This document shows positions 50,201 through 62,200 of a stretch of DNA of 64,000 nt, one piece after another. Each line of letters opens with the position of its first letter. Position 1 is the first letter of the stretch. This DNA is from Chionoecetes opilio (taxonomy: Eukaryota; Arthropoda; Malacostraca; Decapoda; Majidae): positions 442,001 to 506,000 of the forward strand of contig JACEEZ010016126.1 of assembly GCA_016584305.1 (NCBI GenBank), written 5' to 3'. A program made the position numbers and the translations under genes. The notes beneath the pieces are model-generated. The model worked only from the letters and a program-made list of their open reading frames with translations. It ran no database searches and was not told where the DNA came from.

Positions 50201-53200
50201 CACCAGGCTGGGATCTTCTGTTTTTATGGCATCAGGAACCTTTGTTAGGCTGACAGTCTCTTGTGTATCCACGATAACCAAAGGCTCCACCATGTTGACA
50301 TCATGCCCTTCAGGCACAATATCAGAAGCCTGATTAGGGATGTCTGATTCCCTGAGGGTCTCAGGAATTTGTGTTATTCTGGGAAGCTCTTCAGGGTGGC
50401 TGCATGCTTCATCAGTGCTTACAACTTGTGTCTCTGGCACAGTATTAAGAGTCTCAGGATAACACAGAGTCTCTGGTTTAGCATTGATGTCATATGGGTG
50501 GTTACTGGTTGAAGTTTCTGTTACAGTAACAGGAGTCTCTGCCGGGATGGGGGCCACAGGTTCCGGCAGATTGGATGTTTCTAACAGTGAGTTAGAACGT
50601 TCATGAGGGGCCTCCCCAATTCTTATTTCATCAGGTACCTCAGTTTCTGCACTTGGACCTAACACTTCCACCATCACTGAAACATCCTCCTGAACAGGAC
50701 TACTTTGTGTTTGGAGTTGGTAGTAACTACATTCAGCTTCATTAATAGCAGCCATGTCATATGAAGGGGAGTAAGTTAGTTCAAGGGTATAGTTAGTAAT
50801 AGGAGTGGATGTGATGGCAGGCGCGGGTGAGGAATCATTGGATGCAGGAAGGGGGAGGCTGATGCACTCTTCTTGTGTCTGGATTGATACTGCCTCTCCC
50901 TTGGGTGGCACGCTGGACTCGGGAGCCTGAGCAGGAGCCAGAAATGAGGCTTCTCCTGCTAGCATTTCATTGTAGATTCTTTCACTGTCCTCTATTTGCC
51001 ACTTGTCATACTGAATCAAATCAGAATTTCCATATTTTTGCAATACATCTTCACGACTCATCTGGCGAAGAATTTCATCGACCTCTTTTTCGGCTGCAGA
51101 CACACGAGAACGTTGGCTTCTGCGTTGGCTGTTGGTCCGCCTTCGTTGTCTCACTCTAATCTCTACAGTCTCTACCATACTCTCCTCCTCCGGTTCTGAA
51201 GTCTTACTAGGTGAAGTAGGTTCTTTTTGAGTTTCTACTTCCTGTTTTTCTTGTACAATTTCAACTTCAGGTAACTCTATTCTTGGAACATAAGGCACAA
51301 CATCTTTTACATCCTCTGCATCCTCGGAGCAGGAGGATCGTAGGCGACGGAAACGCTCCTGTTTAGAGACGAACTCCGTGAATCCTTCCTCGTCTACAGA
51401 GCTCGGTGTTTGTGTCTTGGTTGGGTCGTTCTCGGGAAGCATGATCTTGATTGTTTTGGTCTGACACAAAATGAAAGATTTGTCATTGTCAGGATCTTTG
51501 GAGAACTCTTCATTGGCTTCTGTGTCAGCCGTGGACTTACCGTGGGCTACAACGTCCGCCCACGAGGCTGTTCCGGTTTCCTGAGAGAGATAATTCTGGT
51601 AGTCTGCCTCGGCCGTCTGTACGGTGGACATGTCGTAGCTCGGGCACGACACATGCCTTAAGTCTTGGCTGGGTGAAGTGGGCGCTGATGAAATTTCGTC
51701 AGTATTCATCTGCTCACTTTCATCCCCGTGCAAGGCCAAATCTTCATGTTTTTCATATGTCGAGAAAACTTGTGAATCTTTAGCTTCATCAGGAAGTGTT
51801 ACTTCATTCCCAACTTCTGCTTCATTTTCTCTGGGTTTAGCTGCCTCGTCTAAAGACAAACGTGTATATTTAGCTCCTGCAACCATAATTTCTTGCTGCA
51901 GGTCCTCAAGTCTCTGCAGGATTGTCACATAATGTATTTCAAGAAGTGTTTCATCAAGAGTTGGCGAGCTGGGTTTTGGTGCAGCCTCTGCCATCCCTGA
52001 TTCTCCTTTCACAACACTATCTTTAACAACCTTATGAGTATCTATCACAGATTTAGTAAGTATGTGACTTGTGTTTATCACAGTTTCTTTTTTAAGTACT
52101 TGACTATCATCACATATCACAGTTTTGTCAGGGCCTGAGGCCCAGTCGCCCGAGACCACCGCTGGGGCAGCGTCAGGCACTTGCGTGAGGGACTTCTCAT
52201 CAGCAGGCAGCTTGCCATCTTCTGCACCGGAAGCTGTCAATTGTAGCCGCGCAATACACTCATGGTAGTGAGTTTCAGCTGCCTGTATATGATTCATGTC
52301 ATAGTTTGATGAATCAGCATCAATTGGAGTTGAGAGAATCACAGGTGCTGGAGATGACAATTCCACGGAATGTGGATCCTCTCGCAACAGCCTTTCAGGT
52401 AACATTGTTAATGTAGAGCTGCTTTGTACTGGGTCAACACCCTCTCTTACTGGTGGCTTGGCATCAGTCTCACTTGCTGCAATGCTTCCAGCTGTCTCTC
52501 CATGGTCGGCACAGACGAAAGGTTCAGACAATGGATCAAGAGTTACCGATTCTACCTTCACCTGTTCTGTCATGTCTACTGGGTCAACACCCTCTCTTAC
52601 TGGTGGCTTGGCATCAGTCTCACTTGCTGCAATGCTTCCAGCTGTCTCTTCATGGTCGGCACAGACGAAAGGTTCAGACAATGGATTAAGAGTTACCGAT
52701 TCTACCTTCACCTGTTCTGTCATGTCTTTCTCTTCTATCTTCTGCTCATCGTCTATCACATTCTTCTCTTGCTGCACTTCTAGGAGGTATTTCTGGTAGC
52801 TTAACTCAGCATCTCTGATGCCAAACACATCGTACCACAGCTCTGAGCCCAAGTAAAATGCAGCAAAGAGTTTGTGTTCATACTCAACAACATCTCTGGG
52901 CTCGGATGGCGTCTCTCCTCTCTCAATGGCTGCTGCAATCTCGTCTATTTCTTTTTCTGATTCTGATACTTTACAAGGCCTCTTAGACCTGGAACTTTGC
53001 CTGGACTTGTTTCGCTTTGGCTGCACCATCTCAACATGGCTGCCTTCATCATCACTGTCAGCCTCGTCTGCATGGGCACAGAGGGCTTCCAGGACCTCCA
53101 CCCGGGTCACCTTGGCAGGGTCCTTCTTCTTGATTTCCTCTACAACGGATTGCACAGCTTCTTCTATTTCCTCTGTCACTGCTGATGTGCTGTGAGACCG

Positions 53201-56200
53201 TCTTCTGAATCGCTCCTTCTTAGAGAGGAACTCGGTGAATCCTTCCTCGTCTACCTTGGTGACTCGTTTTTCCTCTCTCGACGGCTCTTCTGCCTCCACC
53301 AGAGTTGGGTTATGGTGCACATACGGCTTTTTGGCCTCCTCTTGTGGCTCGTCAATAATAATGGCTGGTGCGTGAATGAGGATACTGGCATAAGATGATG
53401 GTTGCTGAGGATCCATGGACTCTGATGGCTCGGATCCCCCCATGTTACTTATCCCAGAGTCTTGTTCTGACTGGGGTGATTGCTGCACTACAATGCCACT
53501 GTCCATCGGCGCATCGACCGGCAGCGGAGGTGCCTCACCCTCATCTGGTGTGATCTCAAAGGATTCCAGCGACTTGTCTTCCGTGATGATGGAGCTGACT
53601 TCCTCAATGGTCAAGCCCTCCTGGTCCTCAAACTGCATCTCCTCTTTGGTGAGGTTCTGAACAACCACCCCGGTGACACCAGAGGGAGAAGACTTTACCT
53701 GGGTAACATGGAACCAGTCATCCGTGTTGCTAGACTCATCTGGGAACTGAATTATGGCTACTTTACTGCTTTCCTCTACCACTGGTTTCATAGCATCTTG
53801 TAGAGCTTCTTCGAAATTGGGAGCAATTTTTTCCAATCCAACAGCTTTCTCCCTACTGGGAACTTTCTCCTCAAGAACAGTAGATTCTAGATCCATCTCA
53901 AAATCTTTCATAAGAATTTCTTTTTCTTGTTTTTGTACCACATCAGTTTCTAATACAATTACTCCATCATAAATTTCTTCTTTTTCTGTTGGTGTTTTCT
54001 CTGTTGGGGGAGCAACAATCTCAAACTCCTTGGGACTCACTGGCGGATCGTTAAGGTCAGACGCAGCGGCAGCAATCTCCTGCAGTAGTTCTGGAGAAGC
54101 ATCCTCTAATATTTTAAGTGATTCTGTTTCCAATATTTCTAATTTCACTGTTGTACCTTCAGTTGCTCCGTCTGAGGTTTTATCTGATGAAAGTAGGCCA
54201 CCATTTATATTCTGTGGCACTTTCTCATCTTCTAAATCCAGTGTTTGTTCTTTTTCTGCCTCATCAGAATTCTCTTCCTCCTCTCCACTCTGGGCCTGAG
54301 AGCCATCGTCTCCCTCAGGGTGCTCACTGTTCCCCTCTTCAGGCAGATCCTCATACTCTTCACCTTCTTTATCCATACTGGCATCTTCAAAACCCATACT
54401 TCCTCTGTCCTGATCCCTGTCTTCTCCCTTTCTGCCTTTGGCCCTCTTGGGTCTCTTCTTTTTGTTTTTATAGTATTCCTCGCCAGGCACCACTGGACAT
54501 GAGCCTCCGTCACTGCCTTCTAAAGTCGCCTCCTCCAGGGCATCCGGTGCTGGATCCTTAGCAGGTGCTGCAACCGTCCTTTCTAGCGGTGCACTCTTCG
54601 CCTTGAATAATATCTTCCGTTCTTCCAGTGGAGTGGTGATTGCTTTGTCAGAGCTTTTAGTGCGAGTTATTAGTCTCCTCTTTGGTCTCATCCATTGGGG
54701 CATCAGAAGGATTTCATTGGGGTCAAATAGGTGGCTCACAGGATGCTGGGAGACTGGAGCAGCTGACAGCAGACTGGTCTTGAAGCCCTCGGAGTTGCCA
54801 CGTGGCATGCTGCCTTCTATGTCTTTGCTAGCTTCTACACTTTCAGGAGTTGCGTTTTTCTGTCTTTCATTGTCTCCATTGACCTGGAGTTGAACAATGG
54901 CCACTTCTGAGTCAGAGATATGAGTCTGAGCATCCACCTTAAACTTCTCGTCCTTTACAGGTGATTTTTCATTTATTTCCTCAACTGATGTTTCCATTGT
55001 TACCTCAGCGAACTCTGTTTCTGTGCTGGTCAGGTTGAACACTTTTTTCTGTTTTGCCTCGTCTACACGCGCATCTTTTTGCTTCGGTGATGATTCCACT
55101 ATTCTCTTTGACACATCTTTTTCCTCTTTTACTGCAGGCTTCTTCTTGCGCTTCTTTTCAGCCTTCTTGGTGGAATGAGACTGAGTCTCAGGCTGTGACT
55201 GACCTGCACCCTTAGGAACTTTCTCATCTTTCGTCCTTTTTTCCTTTGGAGCATCACGATCAGGCTCAACAGTTTGCTCTTGGTTGGTCTTCATTAGAGA
55301 TAGGTTGGTAGGTGTGTCTAGAAGCCTCTCTGATTGATCTACAGGCAGCTCCTCTTTAGGAGTGACTGGAGCCTCTAGGGAAGACGAGCTTGTAGCTGTA
55401 GCTTCATGTTCACCTTCGTTTCCTCCCTTCCTGCGGTGTTTCTTGTTCCTAGAATGGATCTCCTTGAAGCCATCTGTATCCTTCTTTGGCTTTCGGACAG
55501 AAGTCATGGAGGACGTGTGACTGTCAGTCACTGATACTGAAGCTTCCTGGCATGGGGCTGGCCTTTCAGGTTCGGCCCTGGGCTCCGCGTGGGATGCTTT
55601 GGCAGCCACGATGTCAGAGGTGTATGAAAATGGTTTAATTTCTTCTTCACTCTGTTTCTGTGACTGTATTATTTGTACATCTACTGGCACTCCTTGAGGT
55701 ATCTTATCTTCCCTCAACATTACCTGGACAGGTTCTGAGAAATTGCTGACTTCCTCCTCTGACTCGGAGTCCAAAGAGAAGCCTCCACTCTCGATGATTT
55801 CCAGGAAGTCATTGGCGTGGGCAGGGAGAGGCAAGGCAAAGACAGGAGGTGCCGCTGGTGTCTCTGTGGCTGTAACAATCTCTGCTGCTGTTTCAGCGTG
55901 GGCACAGCATCATTTACTTCCACAACAGACTCCTGCAGGTTTTCACTGGTTACTTGTGGTAAGGTGTACTCTCCTTCCTGAGGTGATTCTGCGGCTGTGA
56001 ACTTGCATCTTCCCTCATTTTCTTCTTTGAGCAAACCATCAGTGATGCTGGGCAGTAAAGGCTCAACTTTTATAGTGTTTTCCTCAGGGAATGTAGTCAA
56101 ATTTTGGTCATCCTTTGCCGAGTCCTGCGTGGCCACCGTGGTCTCATCGTCCTCGTCGTCCAGAGTGAAGCCTCCCTCCAGCACCATCTCCATCCAGTCG

Positions 56201-59200
56201 TTGGCGTGGTCGGGAAGAGGCAGGTGGAAGGCGGGTCTTTGAGGTGCTGCTGCATCTTGCTGGGCTGCTGCTTCTTCAGGCTGGGCAGCAACTTTAGGGG
56301 ATTCTTCTAAAGGCACTTCACTACATGGAGGTGCAGGTAACTCTACAGCAGATACAGAAGTGTCTGAGCGAGATGTAGGAACTTCTTCACTCTGTTTCTG
56401 TGACTGTATTATTTGTACATCTACTGGCACTCCTTGAGGTATCTTATCTTCCCTCAACATTACCTGGGCAGGTTCTGAGAAATTGCTGACTTCCTCCTCT
56501 GACTCGGAGTCCAAAGAGAAGCCTCCACTCTCGATGATTTCCAGGAAGTCATTGGCGTGGGCAGGGAGAGGCAAGGCAAAGACAGGAGGTGCCGCTGGTG
56601 TCTCTGTGGCTGTAACAATCTCTGCTGCTGTTTCAGCGGTGGGCACAGCATCATTTACTTCCACAACAGACTCCTGCAGGTTTTCACTGGTTACTTGTGG
56701 TGAGGTGTACTCTCCTTCCTGAAGTGATTCTGCTGCTGTGAATCTTCCCTCATTTTCTTCTTTCAGTGTGCTAGTCTCTTCAATGACAACATTTTCTTTG
56801 GCAGATTGAGGAACATCCTTAATAGGAGTCTGACTTACTGAAGCTGCTAGAGCCTGATCAGTCTCTACAACAGAAGTGGAGGTTTGAGTTTCATCCTCAT
56901 CCTCGCTGTCAAGCGTGAACCCACCACTCTCAAGGATCTCTAACCAATCATTGGCATGGTCAGGCAGAACGAGACCAAAGGCTGGTTGGCTCTGAGATCT
57001 AGGGCAGGATTCGGGAGCCTTAGGAGGCTCTGCTACGTTGCCTTCACCTGCTGCTACCATCACGTCTTCACTATCCCTGTCTCCCTCCTGAGGTGCCACA
57101 GATTTGCTATGGATAGGTAAGATTTCCGTTACTTGAGTCTGGAGGTCTTCAGATGGCTCCTCGTCTTCGTCATCCAGCGTAAATCCTCCTCCCTCGATCA
57201 GTTCCATCCAGTCATTGGCATGGTCTGGCAGAGGCAGGGCAAACACAGGGGCTAAGGGTGCTACTTTTCTGTGGATCTCTTCTGCCCCAGTGTGCTCTGC
57301 CTTCCCCTGGGTGCTGTGACCTTCATCTGCACCAACACGAGTCTCTTCCTCACCATCAACGTCAACATGACCAATTTCCTCCACGGGAAAAGTGTCGTGC
57401 TCCGTTGCTATGGCCTCCCTGGCAACCTCGGAGGCAATTATTCTCAAAGCTGAATCCACGTCATCCTCTGGCTCCTCTGTCACCTCCTCCATCTCCACTG
57501 GCTTGCCATTCACTGTCAGTGTCTTCTTTATCACTCTATTTCCAATGATCTTCTGGGTAGTTGTCACATCAGGCTCTGGAACTGTCTCGGTAGGAAGATT
57601 TTGCAAAACTTCTGCAGTGATTTTTGAGTCTTCTGGTCTGTCTTCTTTCACTCCTCTCTTCAGTGACTTTTCTTTAATCACGCTAAAAACTGACCTTTCA
57701 GGCTTCGTTATTGTTTCCGTGACAACAGAACCCGCCGGAAGCTTAAGGCTCTGCAGCACTTTGTCAGTCACCTGTTCTGGTTCGTCTACTACCTCCTCGG
57801 TCTGCACTGGCTTGTCATCAATGTATATAGTCTTCCTGATTATCCTTCTTTTGATTATCCTGTACACTGTTATTACCTGAGGCTCTATGACTGATTCAGT
57901 AATTATGGAACCCACTGGGAGGTTTTGCAAAATTTCATCATTCACCTCTTCTGGCTCCTCTATTACCTCCTCTGTTTCTACAAGTTCCTCGTCAATTATG
58001 ACGATAATCTTTATAATTCTTTTCCGAATGATGGTAAACTTCTTTGAAGATAAGGTGATTGAATAATGTCCACTTTCTCCAGGCACTCCTTTTGCTGTTG
58101 ATTCAGCTGGAGATACAGTGGCCGAAGGTTCAGGTGTTGGCAGCCCAACTACACTTTGCTGTGGCGGATGGTATGTGGCAACCTCTAGAGGATTAGAATC
58201 TCTTTTGATTACCTTGTTGTACGCTTCATCTCCCTCATGTGAGGACTTCTCAATGTCACATGTCTCAATGACTATCGATTCACTCATGAACAGTTCATCT
58301 CCTTGGTTTCGAGTAGTTCCCTGCTCCCTGTTGTCTTTTGGCGGAGTGTGCGCCTCACTACCATCAAGGGCAGTGTCAAGGGACTTCAGCTCCTTCTCAC
58401 TCACCTCCTGTGGCTCCACGACAGGAACTCTCACGACATCCCTGTTTTCTCTTGCATCTTCTGTGTTCACTGGCTCATTGCAAACCATGTGTGCTACTGT
58501 TGTTGTCACAGGCTCTGTGACTGTCTCAGTGATAATAGAGTCAGCAGAAAGATTTTGTAACATTTCCTCAGTCACCTCTTCTGGCTCCTCTATCACTTCC
58601 TCAGTCTCCACTGGCTTGCCATCAATGATACTACTTTCTTGATCACTCTTCTTCTTATGATCATGTGTATTGTTGTTGTGACAAAATCTGTGACAGTCTC
58701 TGTTGTAACAGAGTCAGTTGGAAGGTTTTGTAACATTTCTTCAGTCGCCTCAACTGGCTCATCTATTACTTCCTCAGTCTCCACTGGCTTGCCATCAATG
58801 ATTACGATCTTCTTGATAACCCTTCTTCTAAAGAATTTATGAACATCAGGCTCTGTGACAGTCTCAGTAATAACAGAGTCACTTGGAACGTTTTGTAACA
58901 TTTCTTCAGTCATCTCTTCTGGTTCTTCTATTACTTCCTCAGTCTCCACTGGCTTGCCATCAATGATTACGATCTTTTTGATAACCCTTCTTCTAATGAT
59001 TTTATGAACCTCAGGCTCTGTGACAGTTTCAGTAATGACAGTATCAGCTGGGAGGTTTTGTAGCATTTCCTCAGTCACCTCTTCTGGTTCTTCTATTACT
59101 TCCTCAGTCTCCACTGGCTTGCCATCAATGAATACAATCTTCTTAATCACTCTTCTTCTAATGATTTTATGAACCTCAGGCTCTGTGACAGTTTCAGTAA

Positions 59201-62200
59201 TGACAGTATCAGCTGGAAGGTTCTGCAGCATTTCCTCAGTCACCTCTTCTGGTTCTTCTATTACTTCCTCAGTCTCCACTGGCTTGCCATCAATGAATAC
59301 AATCTTCTTAATAACCCTTCTTCTAATGATTTTGAAAGTCTTTGTTGAGGAGCTTCTTACTTCATGTGTTTTATAAGTGTTTCCTAAATCCTCCACCTTA
59401 TTTGAAGTCTCCTCTCTTTCCTTAGAGGTAATGAGCTCATTTTCAGAAACTTTGACTATCTCGCTAACCAAGTTCTCTTGCAGGGCTATATTTTCCTTCC
59501 CTGCAGCCAAGGTGTCCCTGACTGGTGCCACGTGCTGCACACTGCAAGGCACATCATCACAAACTTTTGCTACCATTCCAGAGGGAAGCTGATGTTCTTG
59601 TCCACAGACGGAAACTGTGGTCTCCTCTTCCTCCATCAGAGGCCCAGAGTCCAGAGAAGGGATCTCAACAGACACCTTGGTAGTAACAGTTTCATCTGTG
59701 GCCACGTCTTCCTTCAGGGTACGATCCCCTTCTGAGGTATGTTCGGGGGATGGCAAAGCAGAGTCTACAGCGGGGACATAATTAGTCTCTGGTGTTATTT
59801 GTGTTACAGGGTACAAGGGGGATGCTTGGTTAGCAAGGGGAGCAGAAGAGACATCAGGGGACTGGTTAGAGGGAGCGGCCACTTGCTCAGGGACTGATAC
59901 GACAACAGGTTTCTTGGAAATCTCTGCTTTCATTTTAACAGTTTTTTCTTTGTGCTGAGAGTGCACAGCCTGGCTGATGGGACCCACTGTGGCTTCACAC
60001 GTGTCTTCTTTCTGAGCACTGGTCCTCTTGACGCCCTTGACCTCTACTGAGCTCTTTTCCATTTCCATGGATTTGTTCTTTGGAACCTTTTTCTTTTCCA
60101 TCTTATGAGGCTTCGTCACTGTTTCTACATTTTCTGGGCTTGTATCACTACCTTGGGATGGCTGCGCCCCGGGCTTGAGGATGGGTGGATGCTCTGTCTT
60201 TCTGGCCCTCTTCAGACCTCTTCTTTTAGTTTTATCTTCTTCCCCCACTGATGGCTTCACGGCGGCTTGAGGCTGCAGCTTTCCGCTTCTCTCCATTTCT
60301 TCAATCTCTCTCAGCGCCTTTTCTAGTTCATCTTCTTGCTCCTCAGGATTGGTCATGACACGCTTCTTTTTCTTCTTGCGTTTTTCTTCTACTTCAAGAG
60401 GTTTAGTGTCTACTTTAGTGGGTTCTGCTTTAGCTCCTTCTAGTATCACTGTGACAGGAACTTTTTCTGTCTCCTGTTTCTCCTTTCTATCTTTAGAGTC
60501 AGTCTGCAGAGCCTTTGGTTTGAGGCTCCGCTTCGGTGTGTCAGCTGCCTTATCTTCGACAGCAGGTGTAGCAGCAGCCCTCTGTTCCTGTGTGTCCTTG
60601 GGACGTGGCAGTGCTGGTGTCTCGGATACTTTGGCTTGACTCTTGACCTCCTTCAAGGCAGGAATCACACTGTTTTCTAGTTTTGGAACTTTCACTTTTG
60701 GGTTCTTCTCAGTTTTCCTAGTTGATTCTTTCTTTCCCGCTTCAGCTTGAGGCATCTCCATGTCCCTGAGTTCTTCAGCGTGTTGAGAACCTTCTCGCTT
60801 CTTCCTTCGAGCACTCTTGGAGCGAGATCGGCGATCTGAAGTGGCTGCCTTGAACACCAGTCCAGGAATGTAGGCTTCTGCCTGCAGGGCATCTTTTTCC
60901 TTTTGTGGCTCCACTGGCTCTTTTGCTAATGTAACTTCAATTTTGGGCTCTAGCATTCTCTTCTTTCCTCTTGACCTGTCCTGGTCAGTAAAATGCGTGG
61001 GGGTCTTCTCCTGTCTGGCTGGCGGTCTTGGTAGTGATTCAAATGGCTTTTCCCTGGGCTCAGGCTTCACCGCTTCATTCCGAGCTGCAGGGCCCTTCAC
61101 GTAGGACATCACTGACTTGAGCGCCCCGTATGTATGAGTGACGACGGCGGAAGGAGCTGCTCTCAGGCCCATGGCTAGGATTTGTGCATAGGATAGTTTG
61201 GGTTGGTTGATATCCTCAATGCTGGGTGATGTATGAAACTCTTCCTCGATATGTGTCATAGGCTCATAGGACATTTCTATGGGAGCTTCACTTGGCGCTG
61301 GGTGCGACTGTTCATAGATTACGGGGACTTCCATAGGCTCCTCAGTGACTAAGTTCTCTTCCTCCTCCTCTTCTTTCTCTTGGTACTGGTCTGGGGTTTC
61401 TGGTGGTGTCAGCATCGGGGGAGTCAGCTGAGGTTGAGTGGGCACCATACTCATGATGGGTGTCTCATCAGCCAAGTGTTGTTGATGTTCGTTACTAACC
61501 ACCGTGAACTCGTTGTTATTTTCGCTTGCCTGTGGGAACTCACCACTTGGACTGTAAGCAGCGAAACCTTCTGGAATATAGGAAGTAGTGGTAGGATACT
61601 GGCTCATCCCGGCGGGGTAGAAGTTCATGGTGTCTATGCTACTGCTCATAACGAGGCCCTGGATAGGGCTCTCGAGTGTGTGTATGGGGCCCTGCATACC
61701 TTGGGCCTCCACAGGATACCCATGGTGGAACATCGGCATATTCACGTTTTGTTGATACCCTTGCTCGTGGGTCTGGGTAATACCCACGTTCTCCGGCATG
61801 AAAGTGTTCTGCTCTAGATACGCTGTGAATTGTGGCATAACAACTGGTTCTGCTTCCTGTATCTGCTGAGCGACTGGTTGTGGTGGGGATGGTGGTGGTA
61901 CCTCATCAACTGCAGGTGACATATCAGGTATCTCGTACTCCTGTTGATGAGCCTCCAAACATTCTGCATTCTGAATGAGAGGAGTCGCCGCATCAGCCAC
62001 AGTGGTCACAGGAGTTTGTTCAAGCTGCTCAGTGGCCTGGGTGGAAACTTCCACATAGGTGGGCTGCAAGTCTGACTCAACTGGCATGTACTGCGTTGGT
62101 GGTGGGCACAGTGAAACTTCTATTCCAGATTGCTTCTCCCTGCGTCTTCTCATTTCTTGGCTGCCCTTCAGTATCTCTGCGTAAGTCTTCTTCCCATCCC

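Noticed and set aside
48970..50248. Plus-strand open frames of 350-380 codons over the 45-bp repeats
   Set aside because: Same artefact: the 45-bp period keeps the antisense frame open. The minus frame continues into unique coding sequence on both sides.
22562..58611. Interpretation of the broken giant frames as several separate genes or a pseudogene
   Set aside because: Neighbouring frames join within a repeat unit at each break, all breaks are one missing base in the same direction, and exon lengths become multiples of three once they are counted.
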